Below, one piece after another: positions 34,544 to 44,100 of a stretch of 49,485 bases of DNA. The DNA lies in contig JAVEYB010000003.1 of NCBI GenBank assembly GCA_034003725.1, positions 1-49,485 on the forward strand, written 5' to 3'. A program made the translations under genes and the position numbers. Positions within the stretch are counted from its first letter, which is position 1; every line of letters starts with the position of its first letter. A model generated the notes under the pieces. It was not told the origin of the DNA and searched no databases. It saw nothing but the letters and a program-made list of their open reading frames with translations. This DNA comes from Candidatus Zixiibacteriota bacterium (lineage in GTDB: Bacteria; Zixibacteria; MSB-5A5; GN15; FEB-12).

Positions 34544-35347
34544 ATGATTTACCGCTCAACCACATTTCTCGGGCAGTACCGGCCGCTCGATTCGTTTCTG
34601 CACCGGCTCGACGCCCGGGCTAAACTCGCCCCGGTCGTGCTGGTTATGATCCTCGCTCTGCTCACTGAGTCGTTTGTCTTCTACGGTGTCATCCTGGGAG
34701 TGCTGATCCTGTCTCTGATCGCATCCGGAGTCGGCCCCAACCGACTACTGGTCAGTTTTCGTCCGGTTCTGTTTATGGTTGCGGTGACAGCGCTGTATCA
34801 TCTGCTTTTCTCCGAGCGTGCGAGCGAACCGCTGGCAAGCATACTGGGGTTTGCGGTGACTGAGGGTGGCGTTCGAATGGCGGCGTTTTTCTCCCTGAGA
34901 CTGCTGATTTTCGTATCCATCGCGTTTCTGGTGACTCTTACCAGCTCCCCATCCGATCTGGCCGAAGCCCTCACGCGTCTGGCGCGACCGCTGACGGCCC
35001 TGAGGGTTCCGGTAAATGACCTGGGACTCGTGCTGTTCATGGCAATCAGGTTTGTCCCAATCCTGATGGACGAGTTTGCCGCCATCCGCAGCGCCCAGAT
35101 GATTCGCGGCGTCGACTTCTCCGGCGGATTTTTCGCCCGGATCAGGAAAACCGGTTACCTGCTGGTTCCGGTATTTCTGGCGGCGCTGTCGCGTGCCGAC
35201 GAGCTGGCGCTGGCCATGGAAGCGCGAGGTTACCGGGGTGGAGCCCGTCGCACGTTCTATTCGCATACCTCATTCGCTGCAATTGAACTCTTCTTCCTGA
35301 TGACAAGCTGCGCCGGAATCATGGCTCTCTACCTGGGGACGAGATAG
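34544..35347 (+). CDS. ecfT: EcfT/CbiQ-family transmembrane transporter subunit
   Basis: A 267-residue membrane protein of the EcfT/CbiQ family, the T component of energy-coupling-factor vitamin and metal importers. It begins YRSTTFLGQYRPLDSFLHRLDARAKL, typical of the family. The cytoplasmic coupling region contains ALTRLARPL and ALSRADELALAMEARGYRGG, with the Ala-Arg-Gly coupling motif that contacts the ATPases. No EcfA ATPase or S-component gene lies beside it, so partners must be encoded elsewhere. The start at 34544 has no clear Shine-Dalgarno; the frame extends upstream but would cross the predicted promoter. truA follows after two bases. Confidence 0.88.
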   Translation: MIYRSTTFLGQYRPLDSFLHRLDARAKLAPVVLVMILALLTESFVFYGVILGVLILSLIASGVGPNRLLVSFRPVLFMVAVTALYHLLFSERASEPLASILGFAVTEGGVRMAAFFSLRLLIFVSIAFLVTLTSSPSDLAEALTRLARPLTALRVPVNDLGLVLFMAIRFVPILMDEFAAIRSAQMIRGVDFSGGFFARIRKTGYLLVPVFLAALSRADELALAMEARGYRGGARRTFYSHTSFAAIELFFLMTSCAGIMALYLGTR

Positions 35348-35349
35348 CC

Positions 35350-36105
35350 ATGGTACGACGCAATATCAGACTCCTCATTGAATACAAGGGGACTTCGTTT
35401 GCCGGTTGGCAGATGCAGAAGGAACAGTCAACGGTGCAGGGAGCGATAACCGACGCGATAGTTCAGGTCACCGGCCAGCGAGTCGCGGTTACGGGCGCCG
35501 GACGAACCGATTCCGGCGTGCATGCCCTCGGTCAGGTCGCCAATTTCCATATCGAGCACCACCTCGATCCCGAACGGTACCGGGACGCTCTCAATTTTTA
35601 CCTGCCCGATGACATCCGGATCAGGAAGTCGGATGAAGCCCCGGATGATTTCAACGCCCGGTTCAGCGCCAGTTTCCGACGGTACCGCTACCTGATCGGG
35701 CGCGAACGGTCAGCCCTCTACCGGGAGTACCGTTGGGAATTGCCGGAACGGCTGCGTTTCGAAGATCTGCAGGCAGCCGCGCGGATCGTTGCGGGAACTC
35801 ATGATTTTACGCCGTTTTGTGTGATATCGTCCCGACAGGACAATGGCGATTGCACGATTTTGCACTCGCGATGGCATACGATCGGGCCCCTGCTGACATA
35901 CGAAATCCGTGGTAACCGCTTCCTGCACAGCATGGTACGCTCGCTTGTGGGCGCCATGGTGAATATCGCCTCGGTGAATCGCGATAACCACCCCGCCAAC
36001 TTGACTTTGACCTCCTTTGCGGATATCATTAACGTTCCTTCGGAAACCCGTATCCCTTTCACGGCCCCGGCACACGGTCTGTACCTGGTGGCTGTGGGAT
36101 ACTAG
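35350..36105 (+). CDS. truA: tRNA pseudouridine(38-40) synthase TruA
   Basis: A 251-residue pseudouridine synthase that modifies positions 38-40 of the tRNA anticodon stem. The catalytic aspartate is Asp54 in GAGRTDSGVHALGQVANF. N-terminal EYKGTSFAGWQMQ, the central FNARFSASFRRYRYLI and C-terminal GNRFLHSMVRSLVGAMVNI all fit. It is two bases after ecfT, an order also known from Firmicutes. Confidence 0.96.
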   Translation: MVRRNIRLLIEYKGTSFAGWQMQKEQSTVQGAITDAIVQVTGQRVAVTGAGRTDSGVHALGQVANFHIEHHLDPERYRDALNFYLPDDIRIRKSDEAPDDFNARFSASFRRYRYLIGRERSALYREYRWELPERLRFEDLQAAARIVAGTHDFTPFCVISSRQDNGDCTILHSRWHTIGPLLTYEIRGNRFLHSMVRSLVGAMVNIASVNRDNHPANLTLTSFADIINVPSETRIPFTAPAHGLYLVAVGY

Positions 36106-36123
36106 ACACAGGACTAGGCCCCG

Positions 36124-36771
36124 ATGAAGTTTTTTATCGACACGGCGAATATCGATGAAATCACCAGAGCCACCGCTATGGGCGTGCTCGATGGCGTGAC
36201 CACCAACCCCTCGCTTGCTGCCCGGGAAGCCGCCCCGTACCGCGACATCCTGGCCGAAATCTGCCGCATCGTGCCGGGTCCGGTTTCTGCCGAGGTTATC
36301 GCCACTGACTACCAGGGAATGCTCAATGAGGCAGAGAAGCTGTGCAAGATCGCCGATAACATCGTGGTGAAAATCCCGACCATCGGTGAAGGGCTTCGCG
36401 CCATGAAGTCCCTGTCGGGTGATGGTATTGCCGTCAACGCGACCCTGGTATTCTCTGCGATGCAGGCGCTGCTCGTCGCGAAAGCGGGCGCGGCTTATGT
36501 CTCCCCGTTCGTGGGCCGGCTCGACGACATCTCCACCGACGGCATGCAACTAATTGAAGATATCATCACCATCTATCACCAGTACGACTACCAGACCGAA
36601 GTACTGGTTGCCTCCGTGCGACATCCAATGCACGTTCACCAGGCGGCCCTGATGGGTGCGGACGTGGTTACGATGCCGTTCAAAGTCATCGACCAGCTCA
36701 TCAAACATCCGCTGACAGATATCGGCCTCGAGAAATTCCTCTCCGATTACAGGAAGGCCGGGAAGCGCTGA
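36124..36771 (+). CDS. transaldolase / fructose-6-phosphate aldolase family (short type)
   Basis: A 215-residue short transaldolase (TalC/FSA subfamily) that makes a Schiff base through Lys83 in [13 protein letters not shown]. Typical motifs are [13 protein letters not shown] at the start, [11 protein letters not shown], and [12 protein letters not shown]. Short-type members serve either as transaldolase in the pentose phosphate pathway or as fructose-6-phosphate aldolase; the sequence alone does not decide. The stop overlaps the purB start by one base. Confidence 0.92.
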   Translation: MKFFIDTANIDEITRATAMGVLDGVTTNPSLAAREAAPYRDILAEICRIVPGPVSAEVIATDYQGMLNEAEKLCKIADNIVVKIPTIGEGLRAMKSLSGDGIAVNATLVFSAMQALLVAKAGAAYVSPFVGRLDDISTDGMQLIEDIITIYHQYDYQTEVLVASVRHPMHVHQAALMGADVVTMPFKVIDQLIKHPLTDIGLEKFLSDYRKAGKR

Positions 36772-38066
36772 TGATAGACCGCTACACTCTGCCGGACATG
36801 GCCGCGCTCTGGAGTGAACGGGCCAAGTTTGAAAGCTGGCTGGAAGTCGAGATCGAGGCCGCCCACGCGATGGCTGATGCCAGGATCATTCCGGTCAAAG
36901 CATACCAGTCGATCAGAAGAAAAGCGAAATTCGACATCGCTCGGATCGACGAAATCGAGGCCGAGGTTAATCACGATGTGATCGCGTTTTTGACCGCCGT
37001 ATCGGAGCATGTTGGCGAAGATGCCAAGTATCTTCACTTCGGTCTGACGTCCTCCGACGTGGTCGACACGGCTCTGGCTCTCCGCATGAAACGCGCCGCT
37101 GCCATAATCGACAGGAAAATCGCCGAAGCGCTCAAAGAGATCAAACGTCTTGCGTTTAAGTACCGCCTAACTCCCTGTATCGGCCGCACTCACGGCGTGC
37201 TGGCGGAACCCACGACGGCTGGGCTGAAATTTGCCCTGTGGTACAGTGACCTGACCCGGGCCCGCGACCGATTCGCACGGGCAGCCCAATCGATGGCGGT
37301 AGGCAAGCTCTCCGGCGCCGTCGGCAATTTCGCGAATCTCGACCTTTCGATCGAACGGGCTGTGTGCAAGCGCCTCGGACTGGCGCCGGCTGACATCTCT
37401 ACCCAGGTGCTGCAGCGCGACCGTCATGCCGAATTCGTCGCGGCGCTTGCCATTCTCGCCTCCACGCTCGAAAAATCCACGACCGAAATCCGCAATCTGC
37501 AGCGACCCGAAATAGGGGAAATGTCCGAAGGGTTCGCCAAGTCGCAGAAGGGCTCTTCGGCTATGCCGCACAAGCGCAACCCAATCACCTGCGAACGCAT
37601 CTCCGGTATTGCCCGGCTGGTGCGGGGGTATGCGTTGACGGCAATGGAGAATATCGCGCTGTGGCACGAACGGGATATCACGCATTCCTCGGTCGAGCGA
37701 GTGATTATCCCCGATGCCACGACTATTGTCGACTATGCCCTAAAAAAATTCATCGACGTGCTCAAGGGTTTGGTCGTAAATGAAGAACGGATGATGCGGA
37801 ATATCTACTTTGGCGGTGGGCTCGTATTTTCTCAGAAACTGCTGCTGAAGCTGGCCGGGCCGGTCGGCTCGCGCGACACCGCATATCGCATGGTCCAGCG
37901 CAATGCCCTTGCCGCGGCCGAAGGGCACGGATTGTTCAACGAGCTTGTTAAAAAAGATACGGATATCAGGGCGCACCTGTCGACTGCCGAAATCGACGCG
38001 TGTTTCGATCTGAAGCAATACACGAGGAATGTGCCAAAAATCTTCAAGCGAGTGTTCAAAGGATGA
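36771..38066 (+). CDS. purB: adenylosuccinate lyase
   Basis: A 431-residue lyase that cleaves SAICAR and adenylosuccinate in purine synthesis. It carries the fumarase/aspartase superfamily signature GSSAMPHKRNPI (Ser262-Ser263 in the catalytic loop). The other conserved regions are GLTSSDVVDTALALR and GRTHGVLAEPTT, with the general acid histidine. Length and N-terminus ([16 protein letters not shown]) fit the PurB short type. It overlaps psd by four bases (ATGA). Confidence 0.96.
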   Translation: MIDRYTLPDMAALWSERAKFESWLEVEIEAAHAMADARIIPVKAYQSIRRKAKFDIARIDEIEAEVNHDVIAFLTAVSEHVGEDAKYLHFGLTSSDVVDTALALRMKRAAAIIDRKIAEALKEIKRLAFKYRLTPCIGRTHGVLAEPTTAGLKFALWYSDLTRARDRFARAAQSMAVGKLSGAVGNFANLDLSIERAVCKRLGLAPADISTQVLQRDRHAEFVAALAILASTLEKSTTEIRNLQRPEIGEMSEGFAKSQKGSSAMPHKRNPITCERISGIARLVRGYALTAMENIALWHERDITHSSVERVIIPDATTIVDYALKKFIDVLKGLVVNEERMMRNIYFGGGLVFSQKLLLKLAGPVGSRDTAYRMVQRNALAAAEGHGLFNELVKKDTDIRAHLSTAEIDACFDLKQYTRNVPKIFKRVFKG

Positions 38067-38764
38067 TTGCGCGCGAAGGTCTGCTCCTCATTTTTATCGG
38101 GCTGGTCGCCACCGGCATCTGTGTTTTGCTGGCTTCCCGCTTTGACAGCCGATCGCTGTTCGTCGGAAGCCTTCTGCTTGGCGTCTTGACGTTGTTCACT
38201 ACCTTTTTCTTTCGCGATCCGCACCGGCCGATCCCTGCCGGCCCGGGACTGTTGGTGTCACCCGCCGACGGAAAGATCGTGGCGATTGACCGGCTGGTCG
38301 ACCATCCGGTCATCGGCGGCCCGGCCATCAAGATCTCCATCTTCCTGTCGGTATTTGATGTCCACGTAAACCGGGTGCCGATATCCGGGGTCATCGACTA
38401 CGTCAAGTATAACCCGGGGGAATTTCTGGCCGCCTACGAGGACAAAGCGTCCCAGGTCAACGAACAGACTGAAATTGGCATGACCGCGGCCGACGGCCGC
38501 CGGGTCGTCTATAAGCAGATCGCCGGAATCATTGCGCGCCGGATCGTCTGCCGCCTCTCGCCGGGCGACCGCGTTGAGGCCGGAGATCGATTCGGACTGA
38601 TTCGATTTGGCTCGCGCACTGACCTCATTATCCCGGCTGACAGCCGCATCGACGTTTCTATGGGCGACCGCGTAAAAGGCGGTCAGTCCGTGATCGGCTG
38701 TCTGGGAGTCAACGAGACGGGCAGCGCGGCCGAAAAGCTGCGGGAGCGCCGCGATGCAGGTTAA
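38063..38764 (+). CDS. psd: phosphatidylserine decarboxylase proenzyme (short type)
   Basis: A 233-residue proenzyme that makes phosphatidylethanolamine from phosphatidylserine. It has two N-terminal hydrophobic helices (to about residue 55) and the strand SPADGKIVAIDR. FLSVFDVHVNRVPISG carries the active-site histidines. The self-cleavage site is Gly183-Ser184 in RFGSRTDLIIP, which would yield the pyruvoyl group. It belongs to the short form found in many non-proteobacteria. The start at 38063 overlaps the purB stop, and its end overlaps pssA by 11 nt. Confidence 0.94.
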   Translation: MIAREGLLLIFIGLVATGICVLLASRFDSRSLFVGSLLLGVLTLFTTFFFRDPHRPIPAGPGLLVSPADGKIVAIDRLVDHPVIGGPAIKISIFLSVFDVHVNRVPISGVIDYVKYNPGEFLAAYEDKASQVNEQTEIGMTAADGRRVVYKQIAGIIARRIVCRLSPGDRVEAGDRFGLIRFGSRTDLIIPADSRIDVSMGDRVKGGQSVIGCLGVNETGSAAEKLRERRDAG

Positions 38765-39518
38765 CAGAGAGATGTTCCCCGGCATCTTTACGATGGGGAA
38801 CGTCGTGTGCGGCTTTTTCGCGATACTCTCGGCGTTTGACGGCAAAATCACGACGGCGTGCTGGTTCGTCCTGCTGGCCGGCTTTCTTGATGTGCTCGAC
38901 GGCAAGGTGGCCCGCCTGAGCGGGTCGACCTCGCGATTCGGCATCGAACTCGACTCGCTGGCCGACTTCCTGTCGTTCGGCGTCGCCCCCGCCGTCATCG
39001 TCTATGTCATCAAGCTTCACGAACTGGGCGAGTGGCGGTGGATTCTCTCTGTCGTCTTCATTATTGCCGCCGCCTACCGTTTGGCGCGATTCAACGTCCT
39101 CGCCGACACCGAGGAGAAAAAGGACTTTCTCGGTTTGCCCGTTCCGATGGCGGCGGTCGGTCTGGTGTCCTTTGTCATCTTCTGCTGGTACATCTGGGGG
39201 AAGCTCGAGTACTCCGAGTGGCTGATCACGATGATCGTGCTGTTTGCCTTCCTGATGGTGTCCCAGGTGTCCTACGACGCCTTCCCGGACCGTTTCACCA
39301 GCCCTCGCGACCGGGTCAAGCTTGCCGTCACAATTCTCGCGGGACTGGCCATCGCGCTGAATCCCAGACTCCTGTTGTTTCCGTTTGTGGCGTTGTATAT
39401 ATTGTACGGCATGACTCGAGAGGGTTTTCGACTTTTCAATGCCGGGGTCGGTCGTGTAACCGGACGGCCTTTTCGACCCGGCAGAACGAAACAGGATGAC
39501 ACCGATGACGAGCAGTAA
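38754..39518 (+). CDS. pssA: CDP-diacylglycerol--serine O-phosphatidyltransferase
   Basis: A 254-residue integral membrane CDP-alcohol phosphatidyltransferase. The catalytic motif DVLDGKVARLSGSTSRFGIELDSLAD (residues 46-71) has all the DG-AR-G-D-D residues. About eight membrane segments are present and AYRLARFNVLAD follows. It makes phosphatidylserine, the substrate of the adjacent Psd, so the pair completes phosphatidylethanolamine synthesis. It overlaps psd upstream and purS downstream. Confidence 0.94.
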   Translation: MQVNREMFPGIFTMGNVVCGFFAILSAFDGKITTACWFVLLAGFLDVLDGKVARLSGSTSRFGIELDSLADFLSFGVAPAVIVYVIKLHELGEWRWILSVVFIIAAAYRLARFNVLADTEEKKDFLGLPVPMAAVGLVSFVIFCWYIWGKLEYSEWLITMIVLFAFLMVSQVSYDAFPDRFTSPRDRVKLAVTILAGLAIALNPRLLLFPFVALYILYGMTREGFRLFNAGVGRVTGRPFRPGRTKQDDTDDEQ

Positions 39519-39750
39519 AAAGGCAACCGTGTATGTGCGCCTCAAAGACGGCGTGCTCGATCCGCAGGGAGTGACGATCCAGAAGGCGCTTGCCCAGATG
39601 GGCTACGATGACTTCCTGTCGGTCCGCACCGGCAAGTTCTTTGAACTTGAAGTGAGCGCCGGGGCGAAAGATATCGATAGGAAGATCGACGAGGTGTGCT
39701 CGAAGCTGCTCGCAAACCCCGTGATCGAGGCCTTCGAGGTAAAAAAGTAG
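39505..39750 (+). CDS. purS: phosphoribosylformylglycinamidine synthase subunit PurS
   Basis: An 81-residue PurS, the small structural subunit of the three-part FGAM synthase. The family line is clear: [33 protein letters not shown] and [15 protein letters not shown]. The ATG at 39505 has AGGA eight bases upstream; ATG 39496 overlaps that site. The start lies inside pssA and purQ follows after one base. Confidence 0.94.
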   Translation: MTSSKKATVYVRLKDGVLDPQGVTIQKALAQMGYDDFLSVRTGKFFELEVSAGAKDIDRKIDEVCSKLLANPVIEAFEVKK

Positions 39751-39751
39751 T

Positions 39752-40462
39752 ATGAAAGTCGGCGTCGTTACATTTCCCGGCTCCAACTGCGATTATGATG
39801 CCTACGCCGCCATCCGGCATATACTGGGTGAGCATGTGGAGTTCCTCTGGCACAAGTCTGAAGATCTGGCGGGCTCCGACCTCGTCATCCTCCCGGGCGG
39901 ATTTTCCTACGGTGACTACCTGAGGGCGGGCGCAATCGCCCGGTTTTCTCCCATCATGAAGAAGGTCATCGACTTTGCCAGAGGCGGCGGACTGGTTGCC
40001 GGCATCTGCAACGGATTCCAGGTTCTCACCGAGTCCGGACTGCTGCCGGGCGCTCTTATCCGCAACCGGTCACTGCGATTCAGCTGCAAATACGTTACGC
40101 TTCGGGTGGAAAACACCGCTACGCCGTTTACCGGCGCGTGCCGCAAAGGTGAACTGCTCCGTATTCCGATCGCACACGGCGAAGGCAATTACTACAATTT
40201 CGACGGTGACATACGGCAGCTTGAGGATGCCGGCCGTGTGGTGTTTCGGTACGTCGATGCACAGGGATCGGTCACCGACGACGCAAATCCGAACGGCTCC
40301 GTTAACAACATCGCAGGGATCGTCAACGCCGACGGAAATGTGCTTGGCATGATGCCGCACCCCGAACGCGCTGTTGAGTCGATTCTCGGCTCGCGTGACG
40401 GTCTGAGGATTTTTGAATCGGTTCGGGCCGCCGTGCCCGCACTTAACCCGGTGGGGGACTAG
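39752..40462 (+). CDS. purQ: phosphoribosylformylglycinamidine synthase subunit PurQ
   Basis: A 236-residue class I glutamine amidotransferase that delivers ammonia to PurL. The nucleophile is Cys86 in [13 protein letters not shown], and the His-Glu pair is in MMPHPERAV. The N-terminus [14 protein letters not shown] and [14 protein letters not shown] are typical. purL, usually next to purQ, is not in this window. Its TAG stop overlaps the GTG start of the next gene. Confidence 0.96.
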   Translation: MKVGVVTFPGSNCDYDAYAAIRHILGEHVEFLWHKSEDLAGSDLVILPGGFSYGDYLRAGAIARFSPIMKKVIDFARGGGLVAGICNGFQVLTESGLLPGALIRNRSLRFSCKYVTLRVENTATPFTGACRKGELLRIPIAHGEGNYYNFDGDIRQLEDAGRVVFRYVDAQGSVTDDANPNGSVNNIAGIVNADGNVLGMMPHPERAVESILGSRDGLRIFESVRAAVPALNPVGD

Positions 40463-40728
40463 TGAAACGACGAGAACTCACGTTTATTATCATCGCGCTG
40501 GTACTCGGCGCAGTCATGGGCGGCCTGGTCGGCGATATCATCGGAACCTACCTCCCGCCGGGTGCGGCCAAAACAATGTTCACGAAGTCCGTGCAAATCG
40601 GCATCAATACCACACAGATAGACCTGTTTGCCGTCTCACTCACGTTCGGCCTGATGTTCAAGATCAACTTCATGTCTGTGCTCGTGGTACTTCTGGTAAT
40701 CGTTTATTTCCGCTGGTGGTACCTGTAA
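40462..40728 (+). CDS. DUF4321 small membrane protein
   Basis: An 88-residue protein with two membrane helices (about 7-30 and 58-85) and a conserved Gly-rich first helix ([18 protein letters not shown]). The C-terminal half has [23 protein letters not shown]. This fits the DUF4321 family. Its function is unknown. It starts with GTG overlapping the purQ stop, so it is part of the operon. Confidence 0.82.
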   Translation: MKRRELTFIIIALVLGAVMGGLVGDIIGTYLPPGAAKTMFTKSVQIGINTTQIDLFAVSLTFGLMFKINFMSVLVVLLVIVYFRWWYL

Positions 40729-40759
40729 TGACCCGGGTAACATCACAGGAGGTTGTCTG

Positions 40760-41008
40760 ATGTTTGGAATGGGACCCTGGGAGCTTTTCCTCATATTCGC
40801 CGTCATCTTGCTGCTATTCGGCGCCAAACGGCTGCCGGAGATGGCGCAGGGTCTCGGCAAGGGGATCAGGGAGTTTCGCAAGGCGATGAAAGAGACCACC
40901 GATGAAATCAAGGGGTCGACCGACGCCGCCGACTACATCGAACGCCACGATCCCAAAAAAGGCGCCGCGAAACCGCCGTCGAGCGACAGCGACACCAAAC
41001 AAGGCTGA
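40760..41008 (+). CDS. tatA: twin-arginine translocase subunit TatA/TatE
   Basis: An 82-residue TatA: a short N-terminal membrane helix ([21 protein letters not shown]) with the conserved FGxxxLPE hinge. An amphipathic helix ([17 protein letters not shown]) and a charged, unstructured tail follow. TatA oligomers form the path for folded proteins with Tat signals. AGGAGG lies seven bases before the ATG. No tatC is in the window. Confidence 0.94.
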   Translation: MFGMGPWELFLIFAVILLLFGAKRLPEMAQGLGKGIREFRKAMKETTDEIKGSTDAADYIERHDPKKGAAKPPSSDSDTKQG

Positions 41009-41030
41009 GCGCGGTCGAAGGTAGGGCGAT

Positions 41031-41513
41031 ATGAGTGCGAAGTTCACCAAGGAAGACGCAGATAGAATCGGCGCCGTGATCGGCCCCGAAAAGGTCTCCT
41101 TCGAAAAAGACCACTACCGCATGAAGGTCTCCAATCCCGAGGAAAAACGAATCCTCGTTCTGGAGATCTATCCCGAGACACAGCTCGGCCGAAAACGCGG
41201 AATGCTGGTGGTCGTCTACACCGGTAATACCCACCTCCAGCTGCATAACTGCACCGGGTACGTGGTTTCCGAAGAACTTGGCGAGGTTACCTTTGTCGCC
41301 GAAAAGCGCGACCGCCTCTCCGGTCTGGTCGTCGAACGCGGCGCTTCCTGTTCCCTCTACGCCGGACTCGACCGCGACCTGATTTCATCGGACTTCACCC
41401 AGCTGGGCGTCGAGGTGATGCTCTCCGGCGTCGCCCTGTCGCTGACTGAAGAAATTCTCAGCAAGGACGGTGAAACGGACGAGGCGCTTGACGGACACGA
41501 TCAGGACGACTGA
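41031..41513 (+). CDS. conserved-looking protein of unknown function
   Basis: A 160-residue soluble protein that I do not recognise. It starts MSAKFTKEDADRIGAVIG, shows alternating beta strands (ILVLEIYPETQLG, GMLVVVYTGNTHLQLHNCTGYVV, VTFVAEKRDRLSGLVVERG) and ends with an acidic tail (DGETDEALDGHDQDD). No signal peptide, membrane helix or catalytic motif is visible. The beta-rich middle could be a small barrel. It is the last gene of the operon, 22 bp after tatA and just before a strong terminator. Confidence 0.7.
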   Translation: MSAKFTKEDADRIGAVIGPEKVSFEKDHYRMKVSNPEEKRILVLEIYPETQLGRKRGMLVVVYTGNTHLQLHNCTGYVVSEELGEVTFVAEKRDRLSGLVVERGASCSLYAGLDRDLISSDFTQLGVEVMLSGVALSLTEEILSKDGETDEALDGHDQDD

Positions 41514-41542
41514 GTTCGCCGCCCGCCGGTTCGCATCGATAA

Positions 41543-41573
41543 AAAAGCCGCCACGAATCGTGGCGGCTTTTCT
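41543..41573. terminator. bidirectional terminator
   Basis: Stem AAAAGCCGCCAC-GAATC-GTGGCGGCTTTT. It has T-runs on both strands and sits between two convergent operons. Confidence 0.92.
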
Positions 41574-41595
41574 CATCCAGCCTTGTCGCCGGCCA

Positions 41596-44088
41596 TCACC
41601 GAGACGCGAACGACTCCACGAAATCTTTCATGTCGTTGGCCAGCTCGCTGGCGCGCTGGTACCGCGCCACTGGATCCTTCTTCAGCGCCTTGGCTATGAT
41701 ATGGTCGAACAGCAGCGGCACGTGCGGATTCACGTCCGACGGCTTCTGCGGCTCATGATTCATGATTGAATAGATGAGCGACGTGATGTTCTCGCCCTTG
41801 AACGGACGCCGTCCCAAAAGCATCTCGTAGACGACGACACCCAGCGAGAACAGATCGGCCCGGCGGTCGATCGCCATCCCCTTCAGCTGCTCCGGCGATA
41901 TGTAGTTGGGCGTCCCCATCGCGATTCCGGTCTTGGTCATCGAATTGGAGTCGATGCGCGCGATACCGTAATCCATCACCTTGACCCGGTAGTCCGACAG
42001 TATCATGATGTTCGCCGGCTTGATATCGCGGTGGACGATTCCCTGCTCGTGGGCGTAATCCAGCGCGTTGCATATCTGCATGATGATCTGCGCGATAATC
42101 CGGTAGTTGAATCTCGTCTTTTTCTTGATCAGGTCCTCGAGCGTCACGCCCTCGAGGTATTCCATCGCGATATACTGCAGCGGCCCCTCAGAACCGACAT
42201 CGTAGACGGTCACGATATTGGGATGTGACAGCTTCCCGGCCGCCTGGGCTTCGCGGTGCAGACGCTCCTTCAACTCCGTCATCTCCTCAGGATCGTTGAC
42301 GAAATCGAGGCGGATAGTCTTCAGCGCGACGGGACGATTAATGGCCGGGTCGATGCCCTTGTACACAAGACCCATCGCTCCCTTGCCGAGGATTCCGGTC
42401 ACCTGGTACCGGCCGAGGTTCTTGACGTCGGGAGCCTGGTGCTGCAACTCGACCTTCTGACTGTCGGTCATGTTACCCGACCGCTCCACGCCACCCGATT
42501 CCGAGAGTCCATCCACCGATTCCGGAATGCGGATCTGGTCCGACGACATGCCGATTTTGTCCGAGTCGCGAAGTCCCGGGGGCGTATCGTCATGCGTCGC
42601 CGCCGCACTGGTGGCGCCGTGTCGCTGTGAATCGGACAGAGGCGGCTTGTCGCCGGATCCGTCAAGCTGCAGCATCTGGTAATCGTCATACGACGATTGT
42701 TTATCGCCGAAATCCATCGCGGCCGTGGCCACATTCAACGGATCAGACGAACCCGACTCGATCACGCGGACACGCCCGCTGTCGCCGTGACTCACGGTGT
42801 CCCGGGTCTCGACCATTCTCGACGGTTTCTTTGAGGTCGGCCGACGAGCGGGCGTCTCACCCGCGATCCACACCGAGTCCAGGAGCGGCGACGCAACCAT
42901 GAACAAGATCAACTGCAGGCCGAGGTACACGGAATTGAACAGCACGTTGGCGCTGGTCAGCAGCACGTAGTTCACATTCGCCAGCACCACCAGACCGCCC
43001 GCCAGAATTACCAGTCGATACAGAAGCGACACGCGCGGGAGTATAAACGCACACAGCCCGCCGAGACCGAACAGCACCAGCATGTCGATCATCGGCGTCC
43101 CCGTGCGCTCTATCGTGAAGCGCTGGTCGACAATGTTCGCGATAGCCGTCGCCTTGACGACCGATGTCTGTACCTGCTCGCTTACCGGCGTGCGGAATCG
43201 TTCCTCTCGCGACGGATCGTCCACCGATATGAAAACCAGGCGATCTTTGAATCGCGACCGATCGAAAGTGTCGGAAAGAACATCAGCCGCCGAATACTGC
43301 GTAAAGGGATTACCGTCGGCGAACGTCAAAAACAGGTTGCTGCGCTCGTCGATTGGAATCGTCCGCGCCGCGCCCAGTTCAATGGACTCGCCCTCGTGTA
43401 CCGTGATCATCTCCGGAGGAACGTTGAGGAAAAGCCCGGTCGCTATCAGCGCCATCGACGGGTAATAGAATCCCTCGTAGTTGACGATCAACGGTGTGCG
43501 CCGAAGCGTCCGATCGTCATCCGGACTCTCATAGTTGAAACCAAGGTAACTCCGCGTGGCGAGCAGCTTCTCGGCCGGCAAAAATACCTTTCGTGCCAGC
43601 AGGCTGCTGTTTTCGGCCATCAACCCGATCGGGTTGTCGATAACCATCGCGTTATTGAACAGATACTTGGGGTTGCTGGTCAGGCTGGTACGGTAGGTCG
43701 CCAGTGCGATGTCGTAGGGAAGCACCGTGTTTTTGATCCAGCTGAGCTGTCCCGCCAGTACTTCCGTATAGCCGGCCGTGTCCTGCGCCGCGTCTTCAAA
43801 CAACTCCGTATTCAGTACCAGCACCTTCGGTTCGCCCGCCGCGGTTGCGGCTGCCAGATCGGCCAGGCGGTCCCGGTTCCATGGCCATTGTCCGAATTCA
43901 TCCTGCGCCCTGGCGTCGATACTTACCATGACCACTTTGGCGTCATGGGAGTCCGGCGCGGTCACCCGGCACAGAAAATCGCTGATCGAACGCTGCAGGC
44001 TGTCGAGCGGACCGACACCGTTCGCGTACAGGATGACGATGAAAATCGTGATCAGCAGATACAGAATATACGATGAATACTTAGCCAT
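41596..44088 (-). CDS. CHASE2-domain Ser/Thr protein kinase
   Basis: An 830-residue membrane sensor kinase. An N-terminal helix is followed by an extracytoplasmic CHASE2-like domain (about 35-330; VVMVSIDARAQDEFGQWPWNRDRLADL, FKDRLVFISVDD). Two to three membrane helices lie at about 340-415, then a polar linker to about 555. A Hanks-type kinase domain takes about 560-825. It has the glycine loop LGKGAMGLVYKG, VALKTI, HRDIKPANIM with Asp688, DYG in place of DFG at 706-708, and GTPNYISPEQ. The Tyr substitution is conservative and activity is likely. It is third in an operon behind an FHA protein and a metallophosphoesterase. It probably links an envelope signal to Ser/Thr phosphorylation. Confidence 0.92.
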   Translation of the reverse strand: MAKYSSYILYLLITIFIVILYANGVGPLDSLQRSISDFLCRVTAPDSHDAKVVMVSIDARAQDEFGQWPWNRDRLADLAAATAAGEPKVLVLNTELFEDAAQDTAGYTEVLAGQLSWIKNTVLPYDIALATYRTSLTSNPKYLFNNAMVIDNPIGLMAENSSLLARKVFLPAEKLLATRSYLGFNYESPDDDRTLRRTPLIVNYEGFYYPSMALIATGLFLNVPPEMITVHEGESIELGAARTIPIDERSNLFLTFADGNPFTQYSAADVLSDTFDRSRFKDRLVFISVDDPSREERFRTPVSEQVQTSVVKATAIANIVDQRFTIERTGTPMIDMLVLFGLGGLCAFILPRVSLLYRLVILAGGLVVLANVNYVLLTSANVLFNSVYLGLQLILFMVASPLLDSVWIAGETPARRPTSKKPSRMVETRDTVSHGDSGRVRVIESGSSDPLNVATAAMDFGDKQSSYDDYQMLQLDGSGDKPPLSDSQRHGATSAAATHDDTPPGLRDSDKIGMSSDQIRIPESVDGLSESGGVERSGNMTDSQKVELQHQAPDVKNLGRYQVTGILGKGAMGLVYKGIDPAINRPVALKTIRLDFVNDPEEMTELKERLHREAQAAGKLSHPNIVTVYDVGSEGPLQYIAMEYLEGVTLEDLIKKKTRFNYRIIAQIIMQICNALDYAHEQGIVHRDIKPANIMILSDYRVKVMDYGIARIDSNSMTKTGIAMGTPNYISPEQLKGMAIDRRADLFSLGVVVYEMLLGRRPFKGENITSLIYSIMNHEPQKPSDVNPHVPLLFDHIIAKALKKDPVARYQRASELANDMKDFVESFASR

Positions 44089-44100
44089 GGCTTCCTCGCC

